This document shows positions 51,837 through 60,644 of a stretch of 64,000 nt of DNA, in pieces. Location of the stretch: assembly GCF_036226365.1 (NCBI RefSeq), contig NZ_CP108462.1:5533501-5597500 (forward strand), read 5' to 3'. The position numbers were made by a program, and so were the translations under genes. This DNA is from Streptomyces sp. NBC_01262. GTDB lineage: Bacteria; Actinomycetota; Actinomycetes; Streptomycetales; Streptomycetaceae. A model generated the notes under the pieces. The model worked only from the letters and a program-made list of their open reading frames with translations, was not told the DNA's origin and did no database searches. Position 1 is the stretch's first letter. Each line of letters begins with the position of its first letter.

Positions 51837-52883
51837 TTATCCGTGGATGTACGGCGCAGTGGAGTCGCGCATCACGAGAGGGCAGTGCACCAGGGTGCGC
51901 CCGGTCTGTACGGCGGGCCCGCCACCGGCCAACTGCTCGGCGGCCAGGCGGCCCATCACGTCGTACGGCAGCCGCACGGTGCTCAGCGCCGGGCGGATCT
52001 CCGCCGCGAGCTGGAACTGGTCGTCGTAACCCATCACCGACACGTCCTCGGGCACCCGGACCCCCGCTTCCAGCAGGGCCAGGAGCGCGCCGACGGCCAT
52101 CCGGTCGTTGCCGCACATGATCGCGGTCGGCCGGGTGCCGCGCCGCAGCAGTCTGCGCGCCAGCTCGTAACCGGAGTCCGCCTGGTAGTTGCCGGACAGC
52201 ACGGTGTGCTCCCGCGGATCGAGCCCCGCCCCGCGCAGCGCCGCGCGGAAGCCGCGCAGCCGGGCCTTGGTGGCCCAGGCGCTGACCGTGCCGGTGAGAT
52301 AGGCGATGTCCCGGTGCCCGAGATCGAGCAGCGCCTGGGTGGCCTCCTGCCCGCCGCGCACCTCGTCGGGCAGGATCGACGGGACGGGGTCGCCCGGGAC
52401 GAAACAGTTCAGCAGGATCGTCGGGACCCGCTCCACGCCTGCCGGCAGCACCACGGACTTGGTGCCGGACGCGGCGAGGATCAGGGCGTCGGCCTGCCGG
52501 TCGAGCAGTTCGCCGACCAGCTGTGCGGCCTGGCGGTTCGAGCCGCCGGTGTTGACCAGGATCAGCAAATTGCCATGGCGTACGGACGCCTCGTGCGCCC
52601 CCTTGATCGCGGAGGCCGCGAACACGCCGAAGTCCACGTCGTGGTTCACGAAGCCGATGGTGGCGCTGCGTCCCTGGCGCAGCCCCTGCGCGGCCCGGTT
52701 CGGGCGGTAGTCGAGCTCGGCGACCGCCTGCAGGACCCGCTGCCGGGTCTCGTCGCTGATCGTCTGCCCGGCCGTCCGGTTGAGTACGAAGGAGACGGTC
52801 GCGGGCGAGACGCCGGCCAGGCGCGCGACATCGGTCCGGCGCGCTCTCTCGGCCTTCGGCCGGTGATCTTCATGGGTTGACAC
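51837..52883 (-). CDS. LacI family transcription regulator (alpha-glucoside/sucrose locus)
   Basis: 348 residues with helix-turn-helix TDVARLAGVSPATVSFVLNR, hinge YRPNRAAQGLRQG and a sugar-sensing domain ending in the usual MGYDDQFQLAAEIRPALSTV. It lies between the importer operon (same strand) and the divergent GH32 gene, so it likely represses both. The GTG at 52883 is the first good start; the ribosome site is weak, and the frame is open 16 codons further up. Confidence 0.9.
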   Translation of the reverse strand: MSTHEDHRPKAERARRTDVARLAGVSPATVSFVLNRTAGQTISDETRQRVLQAVAELDYRPNRAAQGLRQGRSATIGFVNHDVDFGVFAASAIKGAHEASVRHGNLLILVNTGGSNRQAAQLVGELLDRQADALILAASGTKSVVLPAGVERVPTILLNCFVPGDPVPSILPDEVRGGQEATQALLDLGHRDIAYLTGTVSAWATKARLRGFRAALRGAGLDPREHTVLSGNYQADSGYELARRLLRRGTRPTAIMCGNDRMAVGALLALLEAGVRVPEDVSVMGYDDQFQLAAEIRPALSTVRLPYDVMGRLAAEQLAGGGPAVQTGRTLVHCPLVMRDSTAPYIHG

Positions 52884-52986
52884 GCCGCCAGAGTACGAGA
52901 CGACTCCGCCCCTGAGAACCGGTTGCCGCACCGACCGGACCTGGCGTGTTTCACCACTTCAACCTGCAGTGAGAGGAAATTTCGGC

Positions 52987-54312
52987 ATGCCCGCACGGCT
53001 CCACTTCGCCCCCTCGAAGGGCTGGATGAACGACCCCAACGGGCTGGTCCACTGGCAGGGGCGGCACCACCTCTTCTACCAGTACAACCCGGACGGCACC
53101 GAGTTCACCAACCAGCACTGGGGCCATGCCAGCTCCCCGGACCTGCTCACCTGGACCGAGCACGAGGTGGCGCTCTTCCCGGGCCCGGAGCGCACCTCGC
53201 CGTACGACGCGACCGCCTGCTTCTCCGGCTGCGCGGTCGAGCACGACGGCGGTGTCTCGATCCTCTACACCGGCGTGCTCGGCGACGCCCAGCTCCCCTG
53301 CCTCGCGCGCGCCGCCGACGACGGGCTCTCCGGCTTCGTCAAGGACCCGGCCAACCCCCTCCTCCCCGCCCCGCCCGCCGCCGACATCACCGAGTTCCGC
53401 GACCACAGCGTGTGGCGCGAGGGCGGGCTCTGGCGGCAGCTCGTCGCGGGCGCCCGCCGCGAGCACGGGGGCTCGGTGTTCGCCCTGTCCTCGGCCGACC
53501 TGCGGGCGTGGGAGTACGACGGCGTCTTCATGGACCGGGCCCGCTCCAAGGTGCCGGGCGCGGTGTGGGAGTGCCCGGACTACTTCGCGGTGGACGGTAC
53601 GGACGGTACGGACGGCACGGGAGCGTTGCTGATCTCGGTCATCCACGAGGACGGCGAGGAGGGGCACGCTGTCTGGTGGATGACCGGCACCACCTCGGGC
53701 GGCGGCTTCGAGGTGCGCGAGGCCGGCGTCGCGGACGTAGGCGACCGCTTCTACGCCCCGCAGTCGTACTGGGCGCCGGACGGCCGCCGTATCCAGTTCG
53801 GCTGGCTGCGCACCCACGAGGACCCCGCCGGACTCGACGGCCCGGCGGTGGGCGTGATGTCCCTGCCGCGCGAACTCTCGGTGCGGCACGGACGCCTGCA
53901 CTGCGAGCCCGCCGCCGAACTGACCCGGCTCCGGCTGGCCGCGACCCCCGTACCGGCGACCGGCCCGGCCGCCCTCGACGGGGCCAGGACCACCGGTGAG
54001 CTGGTGCTCCACGCCGCTGCGGCGGACGGCGTACGGGCCGTCGGCCTGCGCTCCTCTGCCGGAGCCGAGATGACCGTCGACCTGGCGGCTTTCGCCGGAC
54101 TCGACGGACCGCTGCGGCTGTTCTGGGACGAGGGCATCGTCGAGGTCTTCCGAGGCGGCGTGGCCGGGTCGTGGTCCGACCTGCGCGTCACCGAGGTCGC
54201 CGAACTGCTGCTGGACGGCGGCCCGGAAGCGGCGGGCGGCCGGGCCGAGGTCTGGGAACTCGCCCTCCCGGAGCGCCTCACCGGCCCGGCAGCCGGGCAC
54301 CGCACCGACTGA
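52987..54312 (+). CDS. GH32 beta-fructofuranosidase/levanase-type enzyme (cytoplasmic)
   Basis: 441 residues without export signal. The three GH32 acidic motifs are WMNDPNG (nucleophile Asp), EFRDHSV (transition-state Asp) and ECPDYF (acid/base Glu). The middle motif usually reads RDP; here Pro is replaced by His, which may alter specificity. A short C-terminal beta-sandwich follows. It would cleave sucrose, sucrose-6-phosphate or short fructans inside the cell. Divergent from the LacI gene, with an AACCGGTT palindrome (52917-52924) between them. The ATG at 52987 follows GAGAGGAAA; a GTG six codons upstream is also possible. Confidence 0.88.
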   Translation: MPARLHFAPSKGWMNDPNGLVHWQGRHHLFYQYNPDGTEFTNQHWGHASSPDLLTWTEHEVALFPGPERTSPYDATACFSGCAVEHDGGVSILYTGVLGDAQLPCLARAADDGLSGFVKDPANPLLPAPPAADITEFRDHSVWREGGLWRQLVAGARREHGGSVFALSSADLRAWEYDGVFMDRARSKVPGAVWECPDYFAVDGTDGTDGTGALLISVIHEDGEEGHAVWWMTGTTSGGGFEVREAGVADVGDRFYAPQSYWAPDGRRIQFGWLRTHEDPAGLDGPAVGVMSLPRELSVRHGRLHCEPAAELTRLRLAATPVPATGPAALDGARTTGELVLHAAAADGVRAVGLRSSAGAEMTVDLAAFAGLDGPLRLFWDEGIVEVFRGGVAGSWSDLRVTEVAELLLDGGPEAAGGRAEVWELALPERLTGPAAGHRTD

Positions 54313-54334
54313 CCGTGCCTCAACCGGCAGGGGT

Positions 54335-54365
54335 GCGGGGGCGGGCGTAACCGCTGCGCCCCCGC
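54335..54365 (+). terminator. Terminator hairpin after the GH32 gene
   Basis: GCGGGGGCG (54335-54343) and CGCCCCCGC (54357-54365) pair perfectly around a 13-nt loop, 22 bp after the GH32 stop. Confidence 0.55.
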
Positions 54366-54403
54366 GCCCGGTCGCGTCCCACCCCATGGATTAGCCTGGC
54401 GCG

Positions 54404-55687
54404 ATGCGCACCCCCACCTCGCTGTTGTCGGCCTTTCGGCCCCAGGTCCAAGAGCGTCTCTACGACTTCTACGAAGAGTTGCGGAACGCCGACGACCTCT
54501 TTTGGGACCGCCGCGTGGGCGCCTGGGTCGCGACCGGTCACGCGGTGGTGAGCAGCGCGGCGGGTGACCCGGGGCTGTCCTCGGTGCGCTATCCCGACAT
54601 CGAGGCCGTGCCCGAGGAACTGCGGCCGCTGGCCCGGGTCCTGAGCCGGCAGATGCTCTACAGCGACGCCCCCGACCACCCCCGGCTACGGGCCCTGATC
54701 AGCAAGGCCCTCACCGCCAGGTCAGTGGCGACCCTGCGCACCCGGATCTCCGAAGCCGTCGACCGGATCATCACCCACGCGGCCCCGGCCGGGCGGATGG
54801 ACATCGTTGCGGACCTCGCCCGCCCGCTGCCGCTCACCATCATCTGCGACCTGCTCGACGTACCGGAGGAGGACCGCCCCGCCCTCGCCGCCTGGTCCGA
54901 GCCGGTCGCCGAAGCCATCGGCAACTCCCGGCTCGACGCCGACCGCAACCGCGAGGCCTCGCAGAGCATGGCGGACATGCTCGCCTACTTCCGCGAACTC
55001 CTCACCCGCCGCGACACCCCGCCGTCCCCCAACTCCCTGCGCGCGCTGGTGACCACCCAGGCCGGGAACACCGACCAGGACCTCGACGAACTCCTCGCCA
55101 ACTGCGCCCTGCTCCTGATCGCCGGCCACGAGACCACCACCCACTTCATCGGCAACGCCACGCTCGCCCTGCTGCGCCACCCGGAAGCGGCCGACGAACT
55201 GCGCGCCCGGCCCGAGCTGATCCCCGCCGCGGTCGAGGAACTCCTGCGCTACGACGCCCCGGTCCAGCTGATGCTGCGCCGGGCGCGGCACGACCTGGAC
55301 CTGGCGGGCCGCACCATCGCCGAAGGGCAGACGGTGCTCCTGGTGTGCGGCGCCGCCAACCGGGACCCGGCGGTGTTCCCCGATCCGCATGTGCTGGACT
55401 TCGAGCGGCCCGGCGGACGGCACATGTCGTTCGGGCACGGCCCGCACTTCTGCCTCGGCGCGGCACTGGCCCGGCTGGAGGGCGCGATCGTCCTGGAAGC
55501 CCTCCTCACCCGGCTCCCCGGCCTGCGCCTGGACGGCGCCGAGCCGCCGCAGTGGCAGCGCAGCCTCAACTTCCGCGGGCTCACCCGGCTGGACGTCGCC
55601 TTCACCCCGCCCTCGGACGACCACGAGGACAGCGGCGCCCGGGCGGGGCACGCCGGCATGACGTGCCCCGCCCGGACCGGGTCCTAG
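54404..55687 (+). CDS. Cytochrome P450
   Basis: 427 residues, a soluble bacterial (class I) P450. The I-helix AGHETTTHF carries the acid/alcohol pair, the K-helix ExxR is EELLRYD, and the heme loop is FGHGPHFCLGAALAR with the axial Cys. No ferredoxin gene is adjacent, so redox partners come from elsewhere. TAGCCT six bases before the ATG (54392-54397) looks like a -10 box, which would give a leaderless mRNA; no ribosome site is seen. The substrate is unknown. The last 4 bp overlap the converging hydrolase gene. Confidence 0.92.
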   Translation: MRTPTSLLSAFRPQVQERLYDFYEELRNADDLFWDRRVGAWVATGHAVVSSAAGDPGLSSVRYPDIEAVPEELRPLARVLSRQMLYSDAPDHPRLRALISKALTARSVATLRTRISEAVDRIITHAAPAGRMDIVADLARPLPLTIICDLLDVPEEDRPALAAWSEPVAEAIGNSRLDADRNREASQSMADMLAYFRELLTRRDTPPSPNSLRALVTTQAGNTDQDLDELLANCALLLIAGHETTTHFIGNATLALLRHPEAADELRARPELIPAAVEELLRYDAPVQLMLRRARHDLDLAGRTIAEGQTVLLVCGAANRDPAVFPDPHVLDFERPGGRHMSFGHGPHFCLGAALARLEGAIVLEALLTRLPGLRLDGAEPPQWQRSLNFRGLTRLDVAFTPPSDDHEDSGARAGHAGMTCPARTGS

Positions 55688-56583
55688 ACCGCCCCGGCGG
55701 TCACGAATTCGATCACTGCCCGCTGGAAGCGCTCGGGCTCCTCGATGTGGCCGAAGTGCCCGCTGTTCTCCAGTACCAGGAGCTGCGACCCGGGGATCAG
55801 CTTGTGCAGTTCCTCGGCCCAGCGCACCCCGCAGATCACGTCGTGGCGGCCGACGACGACCAGGGCCGGGACCGCGAGGGTGCCCAGCTCCTGGCGGTCG
55901 TCGATGGCGTCCGGGGTGAGGTCCTCGTCGAGTCCTGAGATGTGGGTGCAGCTCACGGAGGAGCGCAGGGCCGCCCACTTCTCCTCCTCGTCGCCCCAGT
56001 AGTCGGCGAAGTACGCCGGGAGCAGCCCTTGGACGACAGCCGCCATCTGCTCGTCGTTCGATATGGCGGGTATTGCCTGGAACGCTTCGAGGACGCCCGG
56101 CAGGCCCGGGTGGGCGGCGTGCCGGGTGGCGAACTCCTGGACCAGGCGCATCGCTTCGGCGCCGTGCTCGGGGCCGGTGACGGGGGCGCTCTCGTACAGC
56201 ACGATTCCGGCGACCCGGCCGGGGTGGCGCAGGGCGAAGTGCTGGACGACGAAGCCGCCGTGGGAGTGGCCCAGCAGGTGGACCCCGGGAACGTCGAGGT
56301 GGTCGAGGAGCGCGAGAAGGAAGCGGCTGTAGCGGTCCCGGGTGTAGCCGTGCGGGTGGGAGTGGAGGCGGCCGGAGGCGCCGGTGCCGATGGGTTCGGT
56401 GTAGACGACGGTCAGGTGCCGCTCCAGTTCGGGCATCCGCAGGTACTCCCAGAAGATGCCCGGACCGCCGGAGTGAGCGACGCACACCGGGCCGCTGCCG
56501 TGGACGTGATAGCGCTGGGCGACGCCCTCCACCTCGATGGTGTGGGTCCCCGGGGAGAGCGGGTCGCTGAGGGGGGTACTCAT
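55684..56583 (-). CDS. Alpha/beta hydrolase (proline iminopeptidase-like)
   Basis: 299 residues. The HSGGPG near residue 38 is the oxyanion motif of prolyl aminopeptidase-like enzymes (usually HGGPG), the nucleophile elbow is GHSHGG, and the final His is in SGHFGHIEEPERF. It may cleave small peptides or esters in the cytoplasm. It sits 87 bp downstream of the sigma factor gene on the same strand and could be its target or cotranscribed. Confidence 0.86.
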   Translation of the reverse strand: MSTPLSDPLSPGTHTIEVEGVAQRYHVHGSGPVCVAHSGGPGIFWEYLRMPELERHLTVVYTEPIGTGASGRLHSHPHGYTRDRYSRFLLALLDHLDVPGVHLLGHSHGGFVVQHFALRHPGRVAGIVLYESAPVTGPEHGAEAMRLVQEFATRHAAHPGLPGVLEAFQAIPAISNDEQMAAVVQGLLPAYFADYWGDEEEKWAALRSSVSCTHISGLDEDLTPDAIDDRQELGTLAVPALVVVGRHDVICGVRWAEELHKLIPGSQLLVLENSGHFGHIEEPERFQRAVIEFVTAGAV

Positions 56584-56670
56584 GAAGAGGCTCCGAGTCC
56601 TGAAGGTTTCGATGACACCGACAGGAGGCGGAGGAGAGGCGGAAGTTCGATCCCGGGTGTGTGATGACGG

Positions 56671-57606
56671 TCACATGGTGGCGTCGGCCGTCCTCGGCGG
56701 CCGGGGGTGGAACAGGCGCAGCCGGTGCACCCGCCCCTGGTCGAGGGTCATCAGCCAGGCCACGGCGGGCGGGCAGTGCTCCGGATTGTCCGCCGGGTTG
56801 ATCATGTCCATCTCCCAGACGACCAGCGACCGTCCGGCGACCGCGTGGGCGAGCCGCTGGTGGACCCCGGCGGTCAGATCCGAGTCCATGCCACGTATGA
56901 GCAGATCCCGGCCGCCCACCCGCTCGTTCCCACTGAGCAGCGCGACCTCGGGGGACCAGCGTTCCGCCAGCAGCCTGCCGAAGTCCCCGCGCTCGGCGGC
57001 GTCCAGCACCTCGTGGGCTTCCTTCCGGCTGGCGCCGGTGCGCCGCGCCGCGTCGCCGTGCGCGGTGTCCGCCGTCGCCGCGAGGGCGTCCGCGAGCTTG
57101 GCCCGCGCCTGGCTGAGCCTGCTGCGGACCGTGCCCACCGGCACCGCGCAGGCCTCGGCTATCCGCTCGTACGACGTGACGCCGGTGGTGAAGTAGCGAA
57201 GCACGAGCGGCATGCGAAGCGCCGGGGACAGCTCCTCGATCGCCTCCCAGATCCAGTCCCGCAGGGCGCTGCGTTCCAGCCACTGCTCGGGACCGGCGTC
57301 GGCGGACGGCAGGAGCAGGCCGTCGACCGGCTCGGTGTGCGGTGAGCCGCGCAGCAGTGACCGGCTGGCGTTGCGCACGATCATCCGCAGCCATGGACCC
57401 ACCGCCGCCGGGTCCCGGACGTTGCCCACGCTCCGGAGCGCGATGAGCGCGGCGTCCTGCACGACGTCGTCCACGTCGGGGCCGGGGCCCAGGATGCTCA
57501 GCGCCACCGCCCGCATGCCCGCCCGGTGGCGTTCCAGAAGGAGTCCCAGGGCCGTGATGTCACCTGCCTGGGCGGCACGGGTGAGCAGCACGTCTTCATT
57601 CGGCAT
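56671..57606 (-). CDS. ECF sigma factor with C-terminal SnoaL-like domain
   Basis: 311 residues. Region 2 (RHRAGMRAVALSILGPGPDVDDVVQDAALIAL) and region 4 (YFTTGVTSYERIAEACAVPVGTVRSRLSQARAKL) are clear. After residue 190 an NTF2/SnoaL-like tail follows (VLDAAERGDFGRLLAERWSPEV, ending in VHRLRLFHPRP). Extended ECF groups of this kind (for example ECF41) use the tail instead of an anti-sigma factor to tune activity. The gene overlaps the TetR gene by 11 bp, so the two are cotranscribed. Confidence 0.88.
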   Translation of the reverse strand: MPNEDVLLTRAAQAGDITALGLLLERHRAGMRAVALSILGPGPDVDDVVQDAALIALRSVGNVRDPAAVGPWLRMIVRNASRSLLRGSPHTEPVDGLLLPSADAGPEQWLERSALRDWIWEAIEELSPALRMPLVLRYFTTGVTSYERIAEACAVPVGTVRSRLSQARAKLADALAATADTAHGDAARRTGASRKEAHEVLDAAERGDFGRLLAERWSPEVALLSGNERVGGRDLLIRGMDSDLTAGVHQRLAHAVAGRSLVVWEMDMINPADNPEHCPPAVAWLMTLDQGRVHRLRLFHPRPPRTADATM

Positions 57607-58177
57607 CCGTCATGGCCTTCGTGGCGTGGTCGAGCGCGGCGTCGAGGACGGCCGCGGCCCGGTCGGCGGCGGGCAGCGCGCGCGCGATGGTGACCGCGCC
57701 CACGATCGTGGCCACCACGTCCCAGGCCCGCTTCTCCTGCTCTTCGGGCGGGCCTTGCATGGCGGGGGCCAGGAGGGCCACCAGGTCGAGCATGCGGCGC
57801 TGGTAGGCCTCGCGTACGGAGTCGCCGGCCCGGGAGACGTCCGCGCTCAGTGCCGGCATGACGCAGCCGTGGGCGACGTCCTCGCGATGGTCGTCGCTGA
57901 GGTACATGCCGAGCATCTCCGTGAGCAGGCGCCGGCGCTCGGCCGGATCGGGGTCCTCGATGCCGGCGAACTGGGCGCCGAGTTGCTCGTCGACCACCTG
58001 TTCGAGGAACGCTTCCTTGCTGCCGAAGTTCGAGTAGAGGGCCCCGGAGGTCACCTGGGCGGAGGCGGCGAGGCCGTCGACGCCGACGCCCTGGAATCCC
58101 TTCTCCTTCAGCGTGCGTGCCGCCGCCGTCAGGATCGCCGCCCTGGCGTGCTTCTTGTGGTCCTTCGGATACCTCAT
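57596..58177 (-). CDS. TetR family transcription regulator
   Basis: 193 residues. The N-terminal helix-turn-helix is AAILTAAARTLKEKGFQGVGVDGLAASAQVTSGALYSNFGSKEAFLEQV; the C-terminal half is helical and ligand-binding. It is divergent from an alpha/beta hydrolase with a strong palindrome between them, so it likely represses both. The ATG at 58177 gives the normal N-terminus; a GTG 13 codons upstream is the alternative. It overlaps the ECF sigma gene, which places that gene under the same control. Confidence 0.9.
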   Translation of the reverse strand: MRYPKDHKKHARAAILTAAARTLKEKGFQGVGVDGLAASAQVTSGALYSNFGSKEAFLEQVVDEQLGAQFAGIEDPDPAERRRLLTEMLGMYLSDDHREDVAHGCVMPALSADVSRAGDSVREAYQRRMLDLVALLAPAMQGPPEEQEKRAWDVVATIVGAVTIARALPAADRAAAVLDAALDHATKAMTDAE

Positions 58178-58226
58178 CGCGGCTCGTCCGTCCTTCCCCC
58201 TTGCGCTCCGGTCCACGGAATCGTAG

Positions 58227-58256
58227 CGTAGCGATCGTTATATAGCGATCGCTACG
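58227..58256. promoter_or_regulatory. TetR operator with perfect 11-bp arms
   Basis: CGTAGCGATCG (58227-58237) and CGATCGCTACG (58246-58256) are exact inverted repeats around eight A/T-rich bases (TTATATAG). The site lies midway between the divergent tetR and hydrolase genes (49 bp and 37 bp from their starts), which is ideal for double repression. Confidence 0.8.
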
Positions 58257-58293
58257 CAATGGCTTCACCCCTGCCACAGAAAAGAGCCTGATC

Positions 58294-59133
58294 ATGTCCG
58301 CGACCCACAACGAAGCCGTCACCAGGACCGTCGACGTCGGTGGCACCCCCTTCGCCTACCGGGAGGTCGGCGCCGCCACAGGCACCCCGCTGGTGCTCCT
58401 GCACCACTTCACCGCGGTGCTCGACGACTGGGATCCCGCTGTCGTCGACGGCCTGGCCGCCGCGCACCGCGTCATCCTGGTCGATCTGAGGGGCGTCGGC
58501 GCCTCGGGCGGCACCGCTCCCGACAGCGTCGAGGCCATGGCCGCCGACGCGGTGGCGTTCGTCGAAGCCCTCGGACTGGCGACGGTCGACCTGCTGGGCT
58601 ACTCACTGGGCGGCATGGTTGCCCAGGAGGTCGTGCAGCGGCGGCCTGACCTGGTCCGCCGGATCGTCCTGGCCGGCACCTCGCCCGCGGGCGACGCGGG
58701 ACCCGCCGACACCTTCGCCGTGCTGCAGGACGCCATGCAGAACGCGAGCGCCGAGGGCAAGCACCCCAAGCACTTCCTGTTCTTCTCGCCCACCGCGCCC
58801 AGTCAGGCCGCCGGCGACGCCTTCCTGGCCCGCCTGGACCAGCGCACCCAGGACCGCGACACCGCCGCCACCAACGAGGCCATCGGCGCCCAGGTGACGG
58901 CACTGGCGAAGTGGGAGCGCAGCAGCTCAAGCGCCGGCCTCGCCGCCGTCCGGCAGCCCGTGCTCGTGGTCAACGGCGACGACGACACCATGATCCCGAC
59001 GATCAGCTCGTTCAACCTCGCCCGCCAACTGCCCAACGCCGAGCTGAGCATCTACCCCGGCTCCGGCCACGGCGCCCTCTTCCAGCACCACGACCTGTTC
59101 GTCCAGCAGGTCCTGGACTTCCTGCGCGACTAG
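58294..59133 (+). CDS. Alpha/beta hydrolase (TetR-controlled)
   Basis: 279 residues, cytoplasmic. It has LLHHFTAVLDDWDP (oxyanion region), the nucleophile elbow GYSLGGMVAQ and a C-terminal His in GSGHGALFQH. It resembles chloroperoxidase/esterase-like hydrolases often found next to a TetR gene and induced by xenobiotics. The start ATG follows AAAAGAG. The substrate is unknown. Confidence 0.87.
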   Translation: MSATHNEAVTRTVDVGGTPFAYREVGAATGTPLVLLHHFTAVLDDWDPAVVDGLAAAHRVILVDLRGVGASGGTAPDSVEAMAADAVAFVEALGLATVDLLGYSLGGMVAQEVVQRRPDLVRRIVLAGTSPAGDAGPADTFAVLQDAMQNASAEGKHPKHFLFFSPTAPSQAAGDAFLARLDQRTQDRDTAATNEAIGAQVTALAKWERSSSSAGLAAVRQPVLVVNGDDDTMIPTISSFNLARQLPNAELSIYPGSGHGALFQHHDLFVQQVLDFLRD

Positions 59134-59148
59134 GGTCCAGGTGGTGTC

Positions 59149-59286
59149 ATGCGGGCCGCCGCCGGCGACGGCAACGGCAGCGTCGGGAAGGGCGCCAAGG
59201 TCGCCCTTCCCGGCAAGGGTGTCCACATCGACGACTCGATCCACGTCACGTACTGGGTGACCGAGCCGCAGGACGCCCTCAGCTGA
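59149..59286 (+). CDS. Short open frame, possibly a gene remnant
   Basis: A 45-residue frame with no good ribosome site: a Gly/Lys-rich start followed by GKGVHIDDSIHVTYWVTEPQ. The composition is protein-like, but I do not recognise a family. It overlaps the end of the converging GH64 gene. It could be a leftover 3' end of a longer gene or chance coding. Confidence 0.2.
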   Translation: MRAAAGDGNGSVGKGAKVALPGKGVHIDDSIHVTYWVTEPQDALS

Positions 59287-60484
59287 AGGGGTCGAGGGTG
59301 ATGTACGCCGTCTGCGGGTTGCTGTCGTTGACCAGGGACTCGTAGTTGCCGACATCGTCGAAGGCGAAGGCGTACGCCTTGCCGTCGGCCATCTGGGCGT
59401 GGATCTTCCGGGCGTAGTGGTTGGTCACCACGTCCTGGTAGAAGCCGGTGGAACTCGTGTCCGGCTGGCTGGAGTTGGTCAGCAGCGTGGAGCGGTTGTA
59501 GCCCGCGCACAGGGTGCGGGAGATCGGGCCGCGCACCAGGTCGTTCGGTGCGTCAAGGAGCTTGTAGCAGCCGAAGATGCTGTCGGAGTCGGGCTTTTGG
59601 AAGCTGGTGACGACGGCGCCGGAGGTGTTGGTGAAGTTCATGACGTTGCCGGAGACCCGGCCGTAGTACTTGACGGCCGGCTGGTCCGCGAACGGTGTCA
59701 CCGTCAGCGTGCTGGTGGAGTACTTGGTCCACACCCGGTTGACGTAGTCGTCCATGACGGTGCTCGGCAGGGCGCCGGCCTCGATGCCGTGGCCGGGGGC
59801 GAGGGCGCGCAGGATGGTGCCGTCGGAGCGGGTCCTGATGAGGTTGGCCCAGCCGCCGGGCTGGCCCTTGAGGGCGTTGAAGAAGCCGGCGTAGCCGCCG
59901 GTCTTCAGGTGGCCGGTGTTCTTGACGGTGCCGGAGGTGTTCTTGACGCCGACGGCGTACGGGGCGGAGAACATGTCGACCTGGGTGCTGTTGATCCACA
60001 GCCCGGAGTCGTTGAGCGTGTACTCGGTCCAGTTGAAGAGGATGTTCACGTTCGGGTCGGACGGGTTCTGGACCGCGGGCTGCACGAGACCGCCGGTGGT
60101 GAGCTTGAAGACGAGCTTCTGGCCGTAGGAGAAGTAGACCCGGCCGGAGAACTTCGGCATCCGCAGCGTCATGGTCTGGCCGTTGGCCGGTCCGGTGATC
60201 GAAGCGTCGGGCGCGGCGGTCGGCGGATTGCCGCCGGCCGGCCAGGCGTGGAACGTGCCGCTCGCGTCGGCCCAGCCCTGCTGGCCCGTCGAGAGCAGGG
60301 TCCCGATGTCGTAGATGTAGATCTGGTCGCTGCGCCCGGAGTTGTTCGTGAAGTTCAGCGGGATGGTCGTGGGCACCGCGGCCGTGGCCGTCGCCGCGGG
60401 GCCCACCGCCGTGAGCCCCGCGCCGACGGCCGCCGCGGCGGCCAGAGCCACCAGCGCTTTCCGTATCGTCCGTAGTGAGAGCAC
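59279..60484 (-). CDS. Secreted GH64 beta-1,3-glucanase
   Basis: 401 residues. The Sec signal peptide (RKALVALAAAAAVGAGL, cleavage near ATAA) is followed by a domain with thaumatin-like and barrel parts: IPLNFTNNSGRSDQIYIYDIG, FNWTEYTLNDSGLWINSTQVDMFSAP-type central region, and a late AFAFDDVGNYESLVND. GH64 enzymes cut laminarin-type beta-1,3-glucan into pentasaccharides and attack fungal walls. The GTG at 60484 has GAGGAGG 6 bp upstream and opens directly into the signal peptide. A CebR-like palindrome lies 96 bp upstream. Confidence 0.88.
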   Translation of the reverse strand: MLSLRTIRKALVALAAAAAVGAGLTAVGPAATATAAVPTTIPLNFTNNSGRSDQIYIYDIGTLLSTGQQGWADASGTFHAWPAGGNPPTAAPDASITGPANGQTMTLRMPKFSGRVYFSYGQKLVFKLTTGGLVQPAVQNPSDPNVNILFNWTEYTLNDSGLWINSTQVDMFSAPYAVGVKNTSGTVKNTGHLKTGGYAGFFNALKGQPGGWANLIRTRSDGTILRALAPGHGIEAGALPSTVMDDYVNRVWTKYSTSTLTVTPFADQPAVKYYGRVSGNVMNFTNTSGAVVTSFQKPDSDSIFGCYKLLDAPNDLVRGPISRTLCAGYNRSTLLTNSSQPDTSSTGFYQDVVTNHYARKIHAQMADGKAYAFAFDDVGNYESLVNDSNPQTAYITLDPFS

Positions 60485-60579
60485 GCTCGTCCTCCTCGCC
60501 AGGTGGGTTGTCCCACCGGAGTTGATTGCGACGGACGGATGGTCGGGGGCATGGCTGTGCCCTGCCGTCCGGTCGCTCT

Positions 60580-60593
60580 TGAGAGCGCTCTCA
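60580..60593. promoter_or_regulatory. LacI/CebR-like operator upstream of the GH64 gene
   Basis: TGAGAGCGCTCTCA is a perfect 14-bp palindrome differing at one symmetric pair from the known CebR box TGGGAGCGCTCCCA of streptomycetes. It lies in the GH64 promoter region. No LacI gene is adjacent, so a remote CebR-family regulator is implied. Confidence 0.65.
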
Positions 60594-60644
60594 GCGTGGC
60601 GCGATGAGCGGAACACGTCAAGGGTCTAGACCATCATGCGCGTT

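Noticed and set aside
54722..57394. 890-codon minus-strand frame spanning the P450 and part of the sigma factor region
   Set aside because: Crosses several well-supported genes and has only low-complexity Arg/Ala/Gly/Pro content.
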